Below are positions 46,547 through 53,492 of a stretch of 64,000 bases of DNA, one piece after another. Source of the stretch: Actinomycetota bacterium. GTDB taxonomy: Bacteria; Actinomycetota; Actinomycetes; Streptosporangiales; Streptosporangiaceae. The DNA lies in contig DAHVAR010000231.1 of the NCBI GenBank assembly GCA_027314515.1, positions 29,070 through 93,069 of the forward strand, read 5' to 3'. The translations under genes were made by a program, and so were the position numbers. Each line of letters begins with the position of its first letter. Within the stretch, counting starts at the first letter, position 1. The notes beneath the pieces were generated by a model that saw only the letters and a list, made by a program, of their open reading frames with translations, was not told the origin of the DNA and did not search any database.

Positions 46547-47128
46547 TCAGCGCGCCGTGTAGCCGCCGTCGATGTAGAGCTCGAGGCCGGTCACGAAGGA
46601 GGCCGCGCAGTGCAGCGCGATGTTCTTGGTCAGGGTGCGCACTGCGCCCTTGGCGGCGTGATAGGCCGGCGAGGTACCGAACCCGCCGCTGGTGCCGAAG
46701 ATCGAGCTGATGTTGATCACGGAGCCGTGCCCGGAGGCGGCCAGCGCTGCGGCCGCCGCCTTCATCCCCAGGAACACGCCGGTCTGGTTGACCCCGATCG
46801 TGCGGGTCCAGTCCGCGAGCGAGGTGTCCTCGATGACTGCCATGTCACCAATGCCGGCATTGTTGACCAGGATGTCCAGGCCGCCGAAGTCGCGGACCGC
46901 CAGCGCGACGGCTGCCTCCCAGTCATTCTCTGATGTCACGTCCAGGTGCGCGAATGCCGCCCGCCCGCCGGTGTCCTTGATCTCGGCCGCCACTTGCGCC
47001 CCCGCCTGGTCCTGGATGTCGGTGACCAGGACGGCCGCGCCCTCGCTCGCGAGCCGCCTGGCGGTGGCCGCGCCGATGCCGCTGCCTGAGCCGGATACCA
47101 GGGCCGCCCGCCCAGTCAGCCTGGCCAC
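46547..47128 (-). CDS. SDR family oxidoreductase with a large internal deletion
   Basis: A 193-residue protein of a family that is normally about 245-255 residues. The SDR features are intact up to SGSGSGIG, NNAG, Ser in NISSIFG and the catalytic Tyr/Lys in AYHAAKGAVR. After KNIALHCA the sequence jumps directly to ASFVTGLELYIDGGYTAR. The usual segment GVRVNSVHPGFIDTP...LASDDASFVTG (about 50-55 residues, the substrate loop and helices beyond it) is missing, in frame. It may therefore be inactive. GTG 47128 follows AAGGGGG; a longer start exists at 47203. It is divergent from the ferredoxin gene. Confidence 0.8.
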   Translation of the reverse strand: MARLTGRAALVSGSGSGIGAATARRLASEGAAVLVTDIQDQAGAQVAAEIKDTGGRAAFAHLDVTSENDWEAAVALAVRDFGGLDILVNNAGIGDMAVIEDTSLADWTRTIGVNQTGVFLGMKAAAAALAASGHGSVINISSIFGTSGGFGTSPAYHAAKGAVRTLTKNIALHCAASFVTGLELYIDGGYTAR

Positions 47129-47219
47129 CTTGCCAGCCCCCTTGCCCCTTGTGCTCCGCGGGCCCCGGTCAACCCTGACCGCGGAAAGCCACCTGACCTT
47201 CACGTGGACACTTGTTTTA

Positions 47220-47245
47220 AACTATTGGCTTAGTCTCAACTATTG
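47220..47245. promoter_or_regulatory. Direct repeats in the ferredoxin promoter
   Basis: AACTATTG occurs at 47220-47227 and 47238-47245, an 18-base period, in an AT-rich stretch between the divergent SDR and ferredoxin genes. It may be the -35/-10 area or a regulator site. Confidence 0.45.
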
Positions 47246-47267
47246 TCTAGAGATAAGGGAGAGCGCG

Positions 47268-47627
47268 ATGACCTACGTGATCGGCGAGACGTGCGTCGAC
47301 GTGCTGGACCGGGCGTGCGTGCAAGAGTGCCCGGTGGACTGCATCTATGAGGGCGAGCGGATGCTGTACATCCACCCGGATGAGTGCGTCGACTGCGGCG
47401 CGTGCGAGCCGGTGTGCCCGGTCGAGGCGATCTACTACGAGGACGACCTGCCCGCCGACTGGCAGGCGTACACCGGAGAGAACGCCCGGTTCTTTGCCGA
47501 GCCGCTGGCTGGCCGTGGCGAGCCGCTCGGCTCACCGGGCGGGGCGGCGAGGCTTGGCGTGGTGGGCGCCGATACTCCGTTCGTCGCCGCACTGCCGCGC
47601 CGTGACGTCGCGGAGACGAGGCAGTAG
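47268..47627 (+). CDS. fdxA: Seven-iron ferredoxin
   Basis: A 119-residue FdxA-type ferredoxin. The first Cys set (CVDVLDRACVQECPVDC) carries the extra spacing of a [3Fe-4S] cluster plus one Cys of the second set, and the second set (CVDCGACEPVCPVEAI) is a canonical [4Fe-4S] motif. The last 40 residues are a Pro/Ala/Gly-rich tail. It transfers electrons to partners such as P450s or oxygen-stress enzymes. ATG 47268 follows AAGGGAGAG closely. It lies 53 bases before the DsbA-like gene and is divergent from the defective SDR. Confidence 0.92.
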   Translation: MTYVIGETCVDVLDRACVQECPVDCIYEGERMLYIHPDECVDCGACEPVCPVEAIYYEDDLPADWQAYTGENARFFAEPLAGRGEPLGSPGGAARLGVVGADTPFVAALPRRDVAETRQ

Positions 47628-47680
47628 CGCTCGCTCCGGCACAGGCAGCACTCAGCGCAGCGGATCCGGAGGAGGCTGTC

Positions 47681-48505
47681 ATGGCAGTCATCATCTACGG
47701 GGACTTCAACTGCCCGTACTGCTATCTGGCCAGCCAGCGCGCTGACCTGCTCGGCCGCACGGGGACCGAGGTGCACTGGCGGGCGGTCGAGCATGACCGC
47801 AGCCTGCCGCTGACCGGCCGCCGGCCCGACACTGACCGGGCCGCATGGGATCGGGAACGGGCCGAGGTCGCGTCGCTCGCCCTGCCCGGCGAGCACGTGC
47901 CGGCTAGCCCGCCGGCACTGATCAGCAACACCCAGGCCGCCGTGGCCGCCTACGCTGAGGCGGTCAGCGACGGGATAGCCGGCGAAATGCGCCGCCGCCT
48001 GTTCGCCGCAATCTGGGCGCAGGGGATGCACCTGAGCAGCGCCGCCGAGGTACGGCGCCTGGTCACTGCCCTGATGTGGCCGCCAGAAGACATCACCAGC
48101 CGGCTGGCCAGCCCGGAGATCCCCAGCCTGCTGATCCGCGACCCCGATCCGGTCCGGATCGGCCGCCGCTCGGGCGGCACAATCGCCCAGGACGGCGGAG
48201 CGCTGACCACTATCGGCTGGCAGCGGATCAGGCAATGGCAGCAGGAGTGGCTCGCACTGCCCAGCCCGGTCATCCCCGCACTCACCGGCCCGGACCAGGC
48301 CGTGCGATCCGGGGTAGCCGCGCTGCATTACCTGGCAGACCTGGCCCGGTCCGCCGTCCCGGTGCCGCAGCCGCAGCCGGGCGCGGGCGCGGGCCTGGGA
48401 CGGGCGGCCAGCCTGGACGGCGCCGTCACAGCGGGCAGTGCGGCGGCACCTGCCAATCATGAGCACCCGCCGGTCGGCCAGTTTCTACTAACGTTTGTGA
48501 GATAA
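47681..48505 (+). CDS. DsbA-family thioredoxin-fold protein
   Basis: A 274-residue thioredoxin-fold protein. The active site CPYC is at residues 11-14 (DFNCPYCYLASQ), close to the N-terminus as in 2-hydroxychromene-carboxylate isomerase-like and FrnE-like DsbA proteins. There is no signal peptide, so it is cytoplasmic. The central helical insertion runs from about residue 40 to 150. The last 60 residues are Ala/Gly/Pro-rich. It is probably an oxidoreductase or GSH/mycothiol-independent isomerase; the substrate is unknown. GGAGG lies before ATG 47681. Confidence 0.85.
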   Translation: MAVIIYGDFNCPYCYLASQRADLLGRTGTEVHWRAVEHDRSLPLTGRRPDTDRAAWDRERAEVASLALPGEHVPASPPALISNTQAAVAAYAEAVSDGIAGEMRRRLFAAIWAQGMHLSSAAEVRRLVTALMWPPEDITSRLASPEIPSLLIRDPDPVRIGRRSGGTIAQDGGALTTIGWQRIRQWQQEWLALPSPVIPALTGPDQAVRSGVAALHYLADLARSAVPVPQPQPGAGAGLGRAASLDGAVTAGSAAAPANHEHPPVGQFLLTFVR

Positions 48506-48514
48506 AATAAGGCC

Positions 48515-49237
48515 ATGAATGCCGGGCAGCTTCTGGCACCCGAGGAGAGCACGCCGCTCGGCCGCAGCCGCGCCGACGTTCTGGACATGCTGCGCGCCGC
48601 TGACGGCCCGCTCGGTGTCCGCGAGGTCGCGCAGCGGATGGGGCTGCATCCCAACACCGCCCGGTTCCACCTCGAGGCGCTGGTGGAGGCCGGGCTGGCG
48701 GTCCGCGAGACCGAGGACCGCCAGACCCCGGGCCGGCCGAGGATCGGCTACCGCGCAGCCCCGGACGGTCCGGGCGGGCGGCGCCGGTACCGGCTGCTGG
48801 CCGAGATGCTGACCAGCATGATCGCCGGGACCATGCCCGAGCCGGGCGGTGCCACCGAGGAGGCCGGCCGGCAGTGGGGCGCCTACCTGGCTGAGCAGCC
48901 GCCGCCCTATCAGCAGCCCAGTGCCGCCGAGGCGGTCAGCAGGCTCGCCGCCATCATGGAAGGCCTCGGTTTCGCGCCGCAGGCAGAAGCCGCCGATGAC
49001 GGCCGGCAGTTCCTGCTGAACCTGCGCCAGTGCCCGTTCCGAGAGGTGGCCGAGCGCCACCGGGACGTGATCTGCTCACTGCACCTGGGGCTGATGCGCG
49101 GTGCCCTGCACCGGATGCGGGCCCCGGTGACCGCGGACCGGCTGGACCCGCTGGTGGAGCCCAGCCTGTGCATCGCCCGGCTGACAGCCAGCGAGGGTCC
49201 CGGCGCCCGCGAGCCCGCGGCGGCTGAAGCGCAATAG
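48515..49237 (+). CDS. SufR-like winged-helix regulator with Cys/His cluster
   Basis: A 240-residue regulator. The HTH is at about residues 18-72 (LDMLRAADGPLGVREVAQRM, then GLHPNTARFHLEALVEAGL). The C-terminal domain has QCPFREVAERH, DVICSLHLGLMRGAL and SLCIARL, a Cys/His pattern seen in Fe-S-sensing SufR-type repressors. It starts nine bases after the DsbA-like gene, so it is probably in the same unit. An AT-rich TTTGTGAGATAAAATAAGG stretch just upstream could be its own promoter. The ferredoxin, DsbA-like and SufR-like genes together suggest Fe-S or thiol redox control. Confidence 0.85.
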   Translation: MNAGQLLAPEESTPLGRSRADVLDMLRAADGPLGVREVAQRMGLHPNTARFHLEALVEAGLAVRETEDRQTPGRPRIGYRAAPDGPGGRRRYRLLAEMLTSMIAGTMPEPGGATEEAGRQWGAYLAEQPPPYQQPSAAEAVSRLAAIMEGLGFAPQAEAADDGRQFLLNLRQCPFREVAERHRDVICSLHLGLMRGALHRMRAPVTADRLDPLVEPSLCIARLTASEGPGAREPAAAEAQ

Positions 49238-49278
49238 CCGGCCCGACCATCCGGATCCGGGTCTGCGTCAGGGCGGCC

Positions 49279-49641
49279 TCAGGAGTCGCGACGGAGCAAC
49301 TCGGCGAGCACCGCGGCCTGACTGAGGCTCAGGTCCCTGGTGGCGGTCAGCAGGGTTACCGGCCCGTTGGCGGCCAGGCCGCGTATCCTGGTCAGGGCCT
49401 CCCGCGGCCCCGGCGCCGCCAGCTCGGCGGTGTACCGGCGGCGGAACTCACCGAACTTGGCCGGCTCGTGCTGGTACCAGGCCCGCAGCCCGGCCGACGG
49501 CGCGACGTCTTTCGCCCACTCATCCAGCCGGGCGGCGTCCTTGCGCATCCCGCGCGGCCACACCCGGTCCACCAGGACTCGAGCGCCATCCTCCGGCGAG
49601 GGTTCCTCATACACGCGGCGGGCGCGGATCTCGACGCTCAT
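49279..49641 (-). CDS. DUF488 family protein
   Basis: A 120-residue DUF488 protein. Recognised parts are RVYEEPSPEDGARVLVDRVW, PRGMRKDAARLDEWAKDVAP and GPVTLLTATRDLSLSQA. The family function is unknown; its members often occur with oxidative- or nitrosative-stress genes. It is in the same orientation as the small ORF at 49657 and the hemerythrin at 49755, so the three may be an operon. No odd features. Confidence 0.88.
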   Translation of the reverse strand: MSVEIRARRVYEEPSPEDGARVLVDRVWPRGMRKDAARLDEWAKDVAPSAGLRAWYQHEPAKFGEFRRRYTAELAAPGPREALTRIRGLAANGPVTLLTATRDLSLSQAAVLAELLRRDS

Positions 49642-49656
49642 GCAGACCTCCTTCGT

Positions 49657-49737
49657 TCAGACAGCGAGCGCGAGTACCACGGCCATCGCCATGACGGCTA
49701 GCTCACCCGCGGCGAGCGTGGAGTTCTGGTCGTTCAT
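49657..49737 (-). CDS. Possible 26-residue membrane microprotein
   Basis: ATG 49737 opens a 26-codon frame (MNDQNSTLAAGELAVMAMAV, then VLALAV) with GGAGGG four bases upstream, a strong site. A hydrophobic half would span the membrane. It lies between the hemerythrin and DUF488 genes with 17- and 15-base gaps. The length is below normal annotation limits; conservation was not tested. Confidence 0.4.
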   Translation of the reverse strand: MNDQNSTLAAGELAVMAMAVVLALAV

Positions 49738-49754
49738 GATGCCCTCCGGCGGCT

Positions 49755-50252
49755 TCAGCAACCTTCGCCCGCGGCGGCTGGCCCGGCGGCGAGCGCGGTC
49801 TGCATGTCAGTGAGCAGGCCGGCGAGATCTGCGCCGGAGCTGAGGAGCGCGGGCAGCAGCAGGTCATTCTCCTTGGCGGCATGCGCGGCGAACAGGGTCG
49901 CGATCGACTCCGCGGTCCAGGCGGCCTCCGCGCCTTCGGCCGGCCCCTGCAGCCGGGCGACAAGGCCTGCCAGGTCGCGGTGCTCGGCGACCAGCGCGCG
50001 GACCAGTTCGCTGCCGCGGGCCTGGCTGGCTGCGGCCTGGTAGAGGGTGCGTTCCTCGGCCCCGGCATGGGGCAGGATCTCCGCATCCAGGTAAGCACGC
50101 AGGTCGGCGAGCGGCCGGCCGAAGGGCGCGCCGCTGCCCGCCGCGCCGCAGAGCGCGCCGGTGCGCTGTTCCAGTCCCCGCCGCAGGACCGCGTGATGGT
50201 GAATGATCTGCCTGGCCGCCTCGGTGGCGCCGTCGTGAGGAATGGCCGTCAT
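49755..50252 (-). CDS. Hemerythrin HHE-domain protein
   Basis: A 165-residue single-domain hemerythrin-like protein. Candidate di-iron ligands are the HHHAVLRRGLEQR helix near residue 18, HAGAEERTLYQAA, AEHRDLAGL and HAAKENDLLLPALL. It would bind oxygen, NO or peroxide in the cytoplasm. ATG 50252 gives the family N-terminus. It is divergent from another hemerythrin at 50447, with a CTATG-CGC-CATAG palindrome in the 194-base gap. Confidence 0.85.
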   Translation of the reverse strand: MTAIPHDGATEAARQIIHHHAVLRRGLEQRTGALCGAAGSGAPFGRPLADLRAYLDAEILPHAGAEERTLYQAAASQARGSELVRALVAEHRDLAGLVARLQGPAEGAEAAWTAESIATLFAAHAAKENDLLLPALLSSGADLAGLLTDMQTALAAGPAAAGEGC

Positions 50253-50301
50253 CAGGGCACCTCCTCCCTCTTGGTGCCTCTCATTCAGTGGCTAGTTTAT
50301 A

Positions 50302-50314
50302 CTATGCGCCATAG
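50302..50314. promoter_or_regulatory. Candidate operator between divergent hemerythrins
   Basis: CTATG-CGC-CATAG is a perfect 5-3-5 inverted repeat, flanked by AT-rich TAGTTTATA and GGTAAAATAGG. It lies 50 bases before the minus-strand hemerythrin start. It is consistent with a dimeric regulator controlling both genes. Confidence 0.5.
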
Positions 50315-50446
50315 GTAAAATAGGGTCTAGCCATCAGAACCAGCCACCCGTCGCGGGACGGCAGTCCCTGATTCGCGCCCCGCGAGATCGGGAGGCTAGC
50401 TGCCTGATGACAGACGAGATACCCGATGGCGGAACGAGAGGACAGC

Positions 50447-50923
50447 ATGGAGACCGAGTCGCTGGCGCAGGCTCTCCAACGAGAGCACCAGGAGATCGAC
50501 GCGGGAATCGCGGCGTTCGCAGCCTCACCCGGCGACCGGCAGCCGCTGACACGCGCCATCCGCGCCCTGCGCCGCCACATCTACCTGGAAGAGGAGTTCC
50601 TGTTCCCGCTGCTGTGCCGGGCCGAGCCCGGACTGGCGGCACCGACATCGGTCATGCTGGGCGAACACGCCCGGATCTGGGCCATTCTCGAGTTGCTGGA
50701 ACAGGCGCCTGACTCCAGAGCACGGCTCGCCCTCGGCAAACAGCTGACCAGCCACCTCCTGCACCACAACCTGAAGGAGGAGAAAGTCCTGTATCCGCCT
50801 GCCGATGACATCCTGCCGCCTGCGGCGGCCGGCCAGCTGCGGGCGTTCATCAGCCGCGGAGACCTGCCCGAGGGATGGGTCTGCCTGAAGGCGCGGCCTG
50901 CGGCATCCGATGCTGGCCGTTAG
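50447..50923 (+). CDS. Hemerythrin HHE-domain protein
   Basis: A 158-residue hemerythrin-like protein. Candidate iron ligands are His in REHQEIDAG, HIYLEEEFLFPLL, GEHARIWAIL and LHHNLKEEKVLYPP, matching the H-HxxxE-H-HxxxE pattern. ATG 50447 is preferred to 50426 because GAGAGGA precedes it. It overlaps the downstream CopD-like gene by 14 bases, so they are coupled. The three hemerythrins in the window differ in sequence and are not recent duplicates. Confidence 0.88.
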   Translation: METESLAQALQREHQEIDAGIAAFAASPGDRQPLTRAIRALRRHIYLEEEFLFPLLCRAEPGLAAPTSVMLGEHARIWAILELLEQAPDSRARLALGKQLTSHLLHHNLKEEKVLYPPADDILPPAAAGQLRAFISRGDLPEGWVCLKARPAASDAGR

Positions 50924-51311
50924 CTGGGACACGATCCGGCTGTTCCTGCACGTTCTCGCCGCGACCGTGTGGGTTGGCGGACAGCTCACGCTCGCCGTGC
51001 TGGTCCCGGCGCTGCGCCGCCTCGGCGCCGAGATCCCCCGCGCTGCCGCCCGCCGGTTCAATCAGGTCGCCTGGCCTGCCTTCGCCGTGCTCATCCTCAC
51101 CGGCGTCTGGAACGTGATCGCCGTCCGGTCGCAGATCACCGGAAGCTACGAAACGACGCTCGTCGTGAAGCTCGCCGTCGTCGCCGTCTCCGGGGTCACG
51201 GCAGCACTGCATGCTCGTGCGCGCAGCGCCGCGGGACTCGCGGTGTTCGGCGCACTGACCGGCCTGAGCGCCCTCGCCGCGCTGTTCCTCGGCGTCCTGC
51301 TCGCCGGGTAG
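50910..51311 (+). CDS. CopD-like four-helix membrane protein
   Basis: A 133-residue membrane protein with four hydrophobic helices. The first is IRLFLHVLAATVWVGGQLTL, with a His and the WVGG motif typical of CopD/DUF2269-like proteins, followed by WPAFAVLILTGVWNV. It may bind haem or copper; direct evidence is lacking. It overlaps the hemerythrin gene, which suggests a joint role in oxygen or metal handling at the membrane. Confidence 0.65.
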   Translation: MLAVSWDTIRLFLHVLAATVWVGGQLTLAVLVPALRRLGAEIPRAAARRFNQVAWPAFAVLILTGVWNVIAVRSQITGSYETTLVVKLAVVAVSGVTAALHARARSAAGLAVFGALTGLSALAALFLGVLLAG

Positions 51312-51711
51312 CTCAGTCAGCCGGGCTGGCTCTGTCGCAATGGCGCCACGACAAGGTGGTCCGCTCGACCTGGGCTCCGGTAAGCCCGCTCACGACACTC
51401 GAAGCATCTGGGACGTACTCCCACGTCCAGTCGCTCACGCGGTGGCTGCCTCGGCTTGCCGCAGAATCTGGCTGATCTCGGCCGCTGCCACCCGGTAGCG
51501 CCGTGCCGTGACAGAGGAGCTCAGCCGGTACGCCGAGGTGTCGATCGGCTTCAATCAGGTCGAGGACCTCGACGACGCCATGCCCCGCCGAGGACTTCCG
51601 GCGAGAGGAACTGCCGTCGGGCTTCCTGGCCGGCAAGGCCTCGTTAGCCGCAGAGATTTAACAGCCGCAGTTTTGTCGGCCCGCCAATGCTGAAGCCGCG
51701 ACCGGGGGCAC
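51312..51711. other. 400-base stretch with no supported gene
   Basis: Short frames on both strands exist. The best is a 107-codon minus-strand frame (51313-51636) with a WTWEYVPDASSVVSGLTGAQ segment, but none shows a ribosome site or a family I recognise. It could be a decayed gene. It separates the stress genes from the acyl-CoA cluster. Confidence 0.4.
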
Positions 51712-53388
51712 TCAGCGCGCCGGGTCGCTGCCGGCGTAGTGACTGGCGTGCTCGGCACGCAGCCTGTACTTGAGAACCTTGCCGCCTACCGTCTCGGGGA
51801 GATCGGGGGCGAACACGATCGACTTCGGCGTCTCATATCCGGCCAGGCTGGCCCGGCAGTGCTTGATCAGGTCGTCCCCGGCAGGCGAGGCACCCGGCCG
51901 CGGCACGACCACCGCGGTGACGGCCTCGCCCCACCGCTCGTGCGGCAGGCCGATGACCGCGACCTTGGCCACGTCCGGATGCTGGGCCAGCACCGCCTCG
52001 ACCCGCAGGCTGGACACGTTCTCGCCGCCGGTCTTCACGATGTCCTTGTACCGGTCGAGCATGACCCGCAGGCCCTGGTCGTCGTAGGCGCAGCTGTCGC
52101 CGGAGTGGAACCAGCCGAACCGGAATGCCCGCCGGGTCGCTTCCTCGTCCCGGTAGTAGCCGGCCATCACCGCGGGCGAGCGGTATACCGCTTCCCCGGC
52201 CGCCCCTGGCTGCCCGGCAAGGTCGTTGCCGTCGGGGTCGAAGACGGTGGCGGCGAGAATAGGGCTCGGGATGCCGACGTAGTTCTGCTGCGGCGCGGTC
52301 GCCACGTACAGTTCCGGCCACTCCCCCGGCCAAAAGCGGTGGCAGGGAATGCACTCGGTCTGGCCGAAGATCTCGAACGCGCACAGGTCCTCGCCGCAGT
52401 GCGCCTTCAGCGACGCCAGCGTCGCCGGCGGTAGCGCTGCCCAGCCGTACACGATGACGGTGAGGCTGCTGGCGTCCAGGTCCGGCCGCGCAGTCAGCAC
52501 CTCGTCGAGCGCGCGAACCATGGCGGGCGAGCCGGCCCACAACGCGGTGACCTGCTCTTGCGCGATCATCTCGGCGATGTGCTCGGGGTTCGGCCGACGG
52601 CCCAGCACGAGCGTCCCCCCGGAGAGGAACGCGGAGAAAGTGAATGGCTGATCACCCACGTGGTAGATCAGCGGCAGGTAGGTGCCCACCCGCAGGTCGG
52701 ACTCGAGCCTGAGACCGCGCGTCAGCGACAGCCCGAACCCGAACCCGGCCGCATAACTGCACCCGTGCGAGATCATCACGCCCTTGGGGAGCGCCGTGGT
52801 ACCCGAGGTGAACAGGATCTCCCAGATATCGTCGACGTGGATCTCCACGTCGGGCTCGGTCACCGGCTGCCCGTCGAGCAACTCGCTGAAAGACACGCTG
52901 CCGGGCACCGGCGGGCCGCCGATGGCAATGGTGACCGCCGCCGGGAGGCCCCTGGCCGCGAATGGCCGCTCTGCCCGCGGCCACAACTCGGCGTCCACTA
53001 TCGCCAGCTTCGGCTCGACCAGGTCGATCATCGCCTCGACCAGGTCCGGCGCCATCATCGGGTTGACCGGCGCGGCCACCAGCCCGGCCTTGGCGATGCC
53101 GAGCTTGGCCAGGCAGGCCTCGGCGGAGTTCTCGCAGAACAGCAGCACCACGTCGGACCGCCGCAGGCCGCGCGCAAGTAGCGCGTGCGCGACCTGGTTG
53201 GATGCCTCGTCCGCCTGCCGGTAAGTCAGTGAGGCGAACCGCTCATCGGCGTAGGCGCCCGGCCGGCTCGCTATGGCCACCTTGTCCGGGCGGCTCCAGG
53301 TCACCCGCTCCAGCAGGTCGCCGACGCTCATCCGCTCCCACCGCCGCACGGCACGGCGATGGTGCAGGCTGGTCACATCGAAGTCCAC
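51712..53388 (-). CDS. AMP-forming acyl-CoA synthetase
   Basis: A 558-residue class I adenylate-forming enzyme that activates a carboxylic acid to its CoA thioester. The ATP/AMP motif is TSGTTALPKGV (about residue 196), with GQTE, YDDQGLRVMLDRYKDIVKTGG and the C-terminal catalytic Lys in GGKVLKYRLR. The acid is unknown. It is divergent from the carboxylase operon at 53493, with a perfect 20-base palindrome in the gap, so it is probably part of the same regulon. Its order (activation, then carboxylation) fits an Atu-type pathway. Confidence 0.92.
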   Translation of the reverse strand: MDFDVTSLHHRRAVRRWERMSVGDLLERVTWSRPDKVAIASRPGAYADERFASLTYRQADEASNQVAHALLARGLRRSDVVLLFCENSAEACLAKLGIAKAGLVAAPVNPMMAPDLVEAMIDLVEPKLAIVDAELWPRAERPFAARGLPAAVTIAIGGPPVPGSVSFSELLDGQPVTEPDVEIHVDDIWEILFTSGTTALPKGVMISHGCSYAAGFGFGLSLTRGLRLESDLRVGTYLPLIYHVGDQPFTFSAFLSGGTLVLGRRPNPEHIAEMIAQEQVTALWAGSPAMVRALDEVLTARPDLDASSLTVIVYGWAALPPATLASLKAHCGEDLCAFEIFGQTECIPCHRFWPGEWPELYVATAPQQNYVGIPSPILAATVFDPDGNDLAGQPGAAGEAVYRSPAVMAGYYRDEEATRRAFRFGWFHSGDSCAYDDQGLRVMLDRYKDIVKTGGENVSSLRVEAVLAQHPDVAKVAVIGLPHERWGEAVTAVVVPRPGASPAGDDLIKHCRASLAGYETPKSIVFAPDLPETVGGKVLKYRLRAEHASHYAGSDPAR

Positions 53389-53411
53389 TGCAGCCCCTCA
53401 GGCCGGTGCGA

Positions 53412-53431
53412 TAGTGAACGGCAGTTCACTA
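53412..53431. promoter_or_regulatory. Operator of the acyl-CoA cluster (perfect 20-bp palindrome)
   Basis: TAGTGAAC-GGCA-GTTCACTA has perfect 8-base arms. It sits between the divergent synthetase (start 53388) and carboxylase (start 53493) genes. The likely binder is the TetR regulator encoded inside the cluster at 60601. Confidence 0.75.
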
Positions 53432-53492
53432 GGTGCTACTCTACGGGCAGCGGTCACCGATGTGAAGTGCCGCCGGAGAGGGGACAGCGCTC

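Noticed and set aside
46692..47267. A longer ferredoxin frame starting at 46692
   Set aside because: It runs antisense through the SDR; the ferredoxin family start and ribosome site are at 47268.
51313..51636. Toxin-antitoxin or small regulatory gene
   Set aside because: No recognisable toxin, antitoxin or DNA-binding motif and no ribosome site on either strand.
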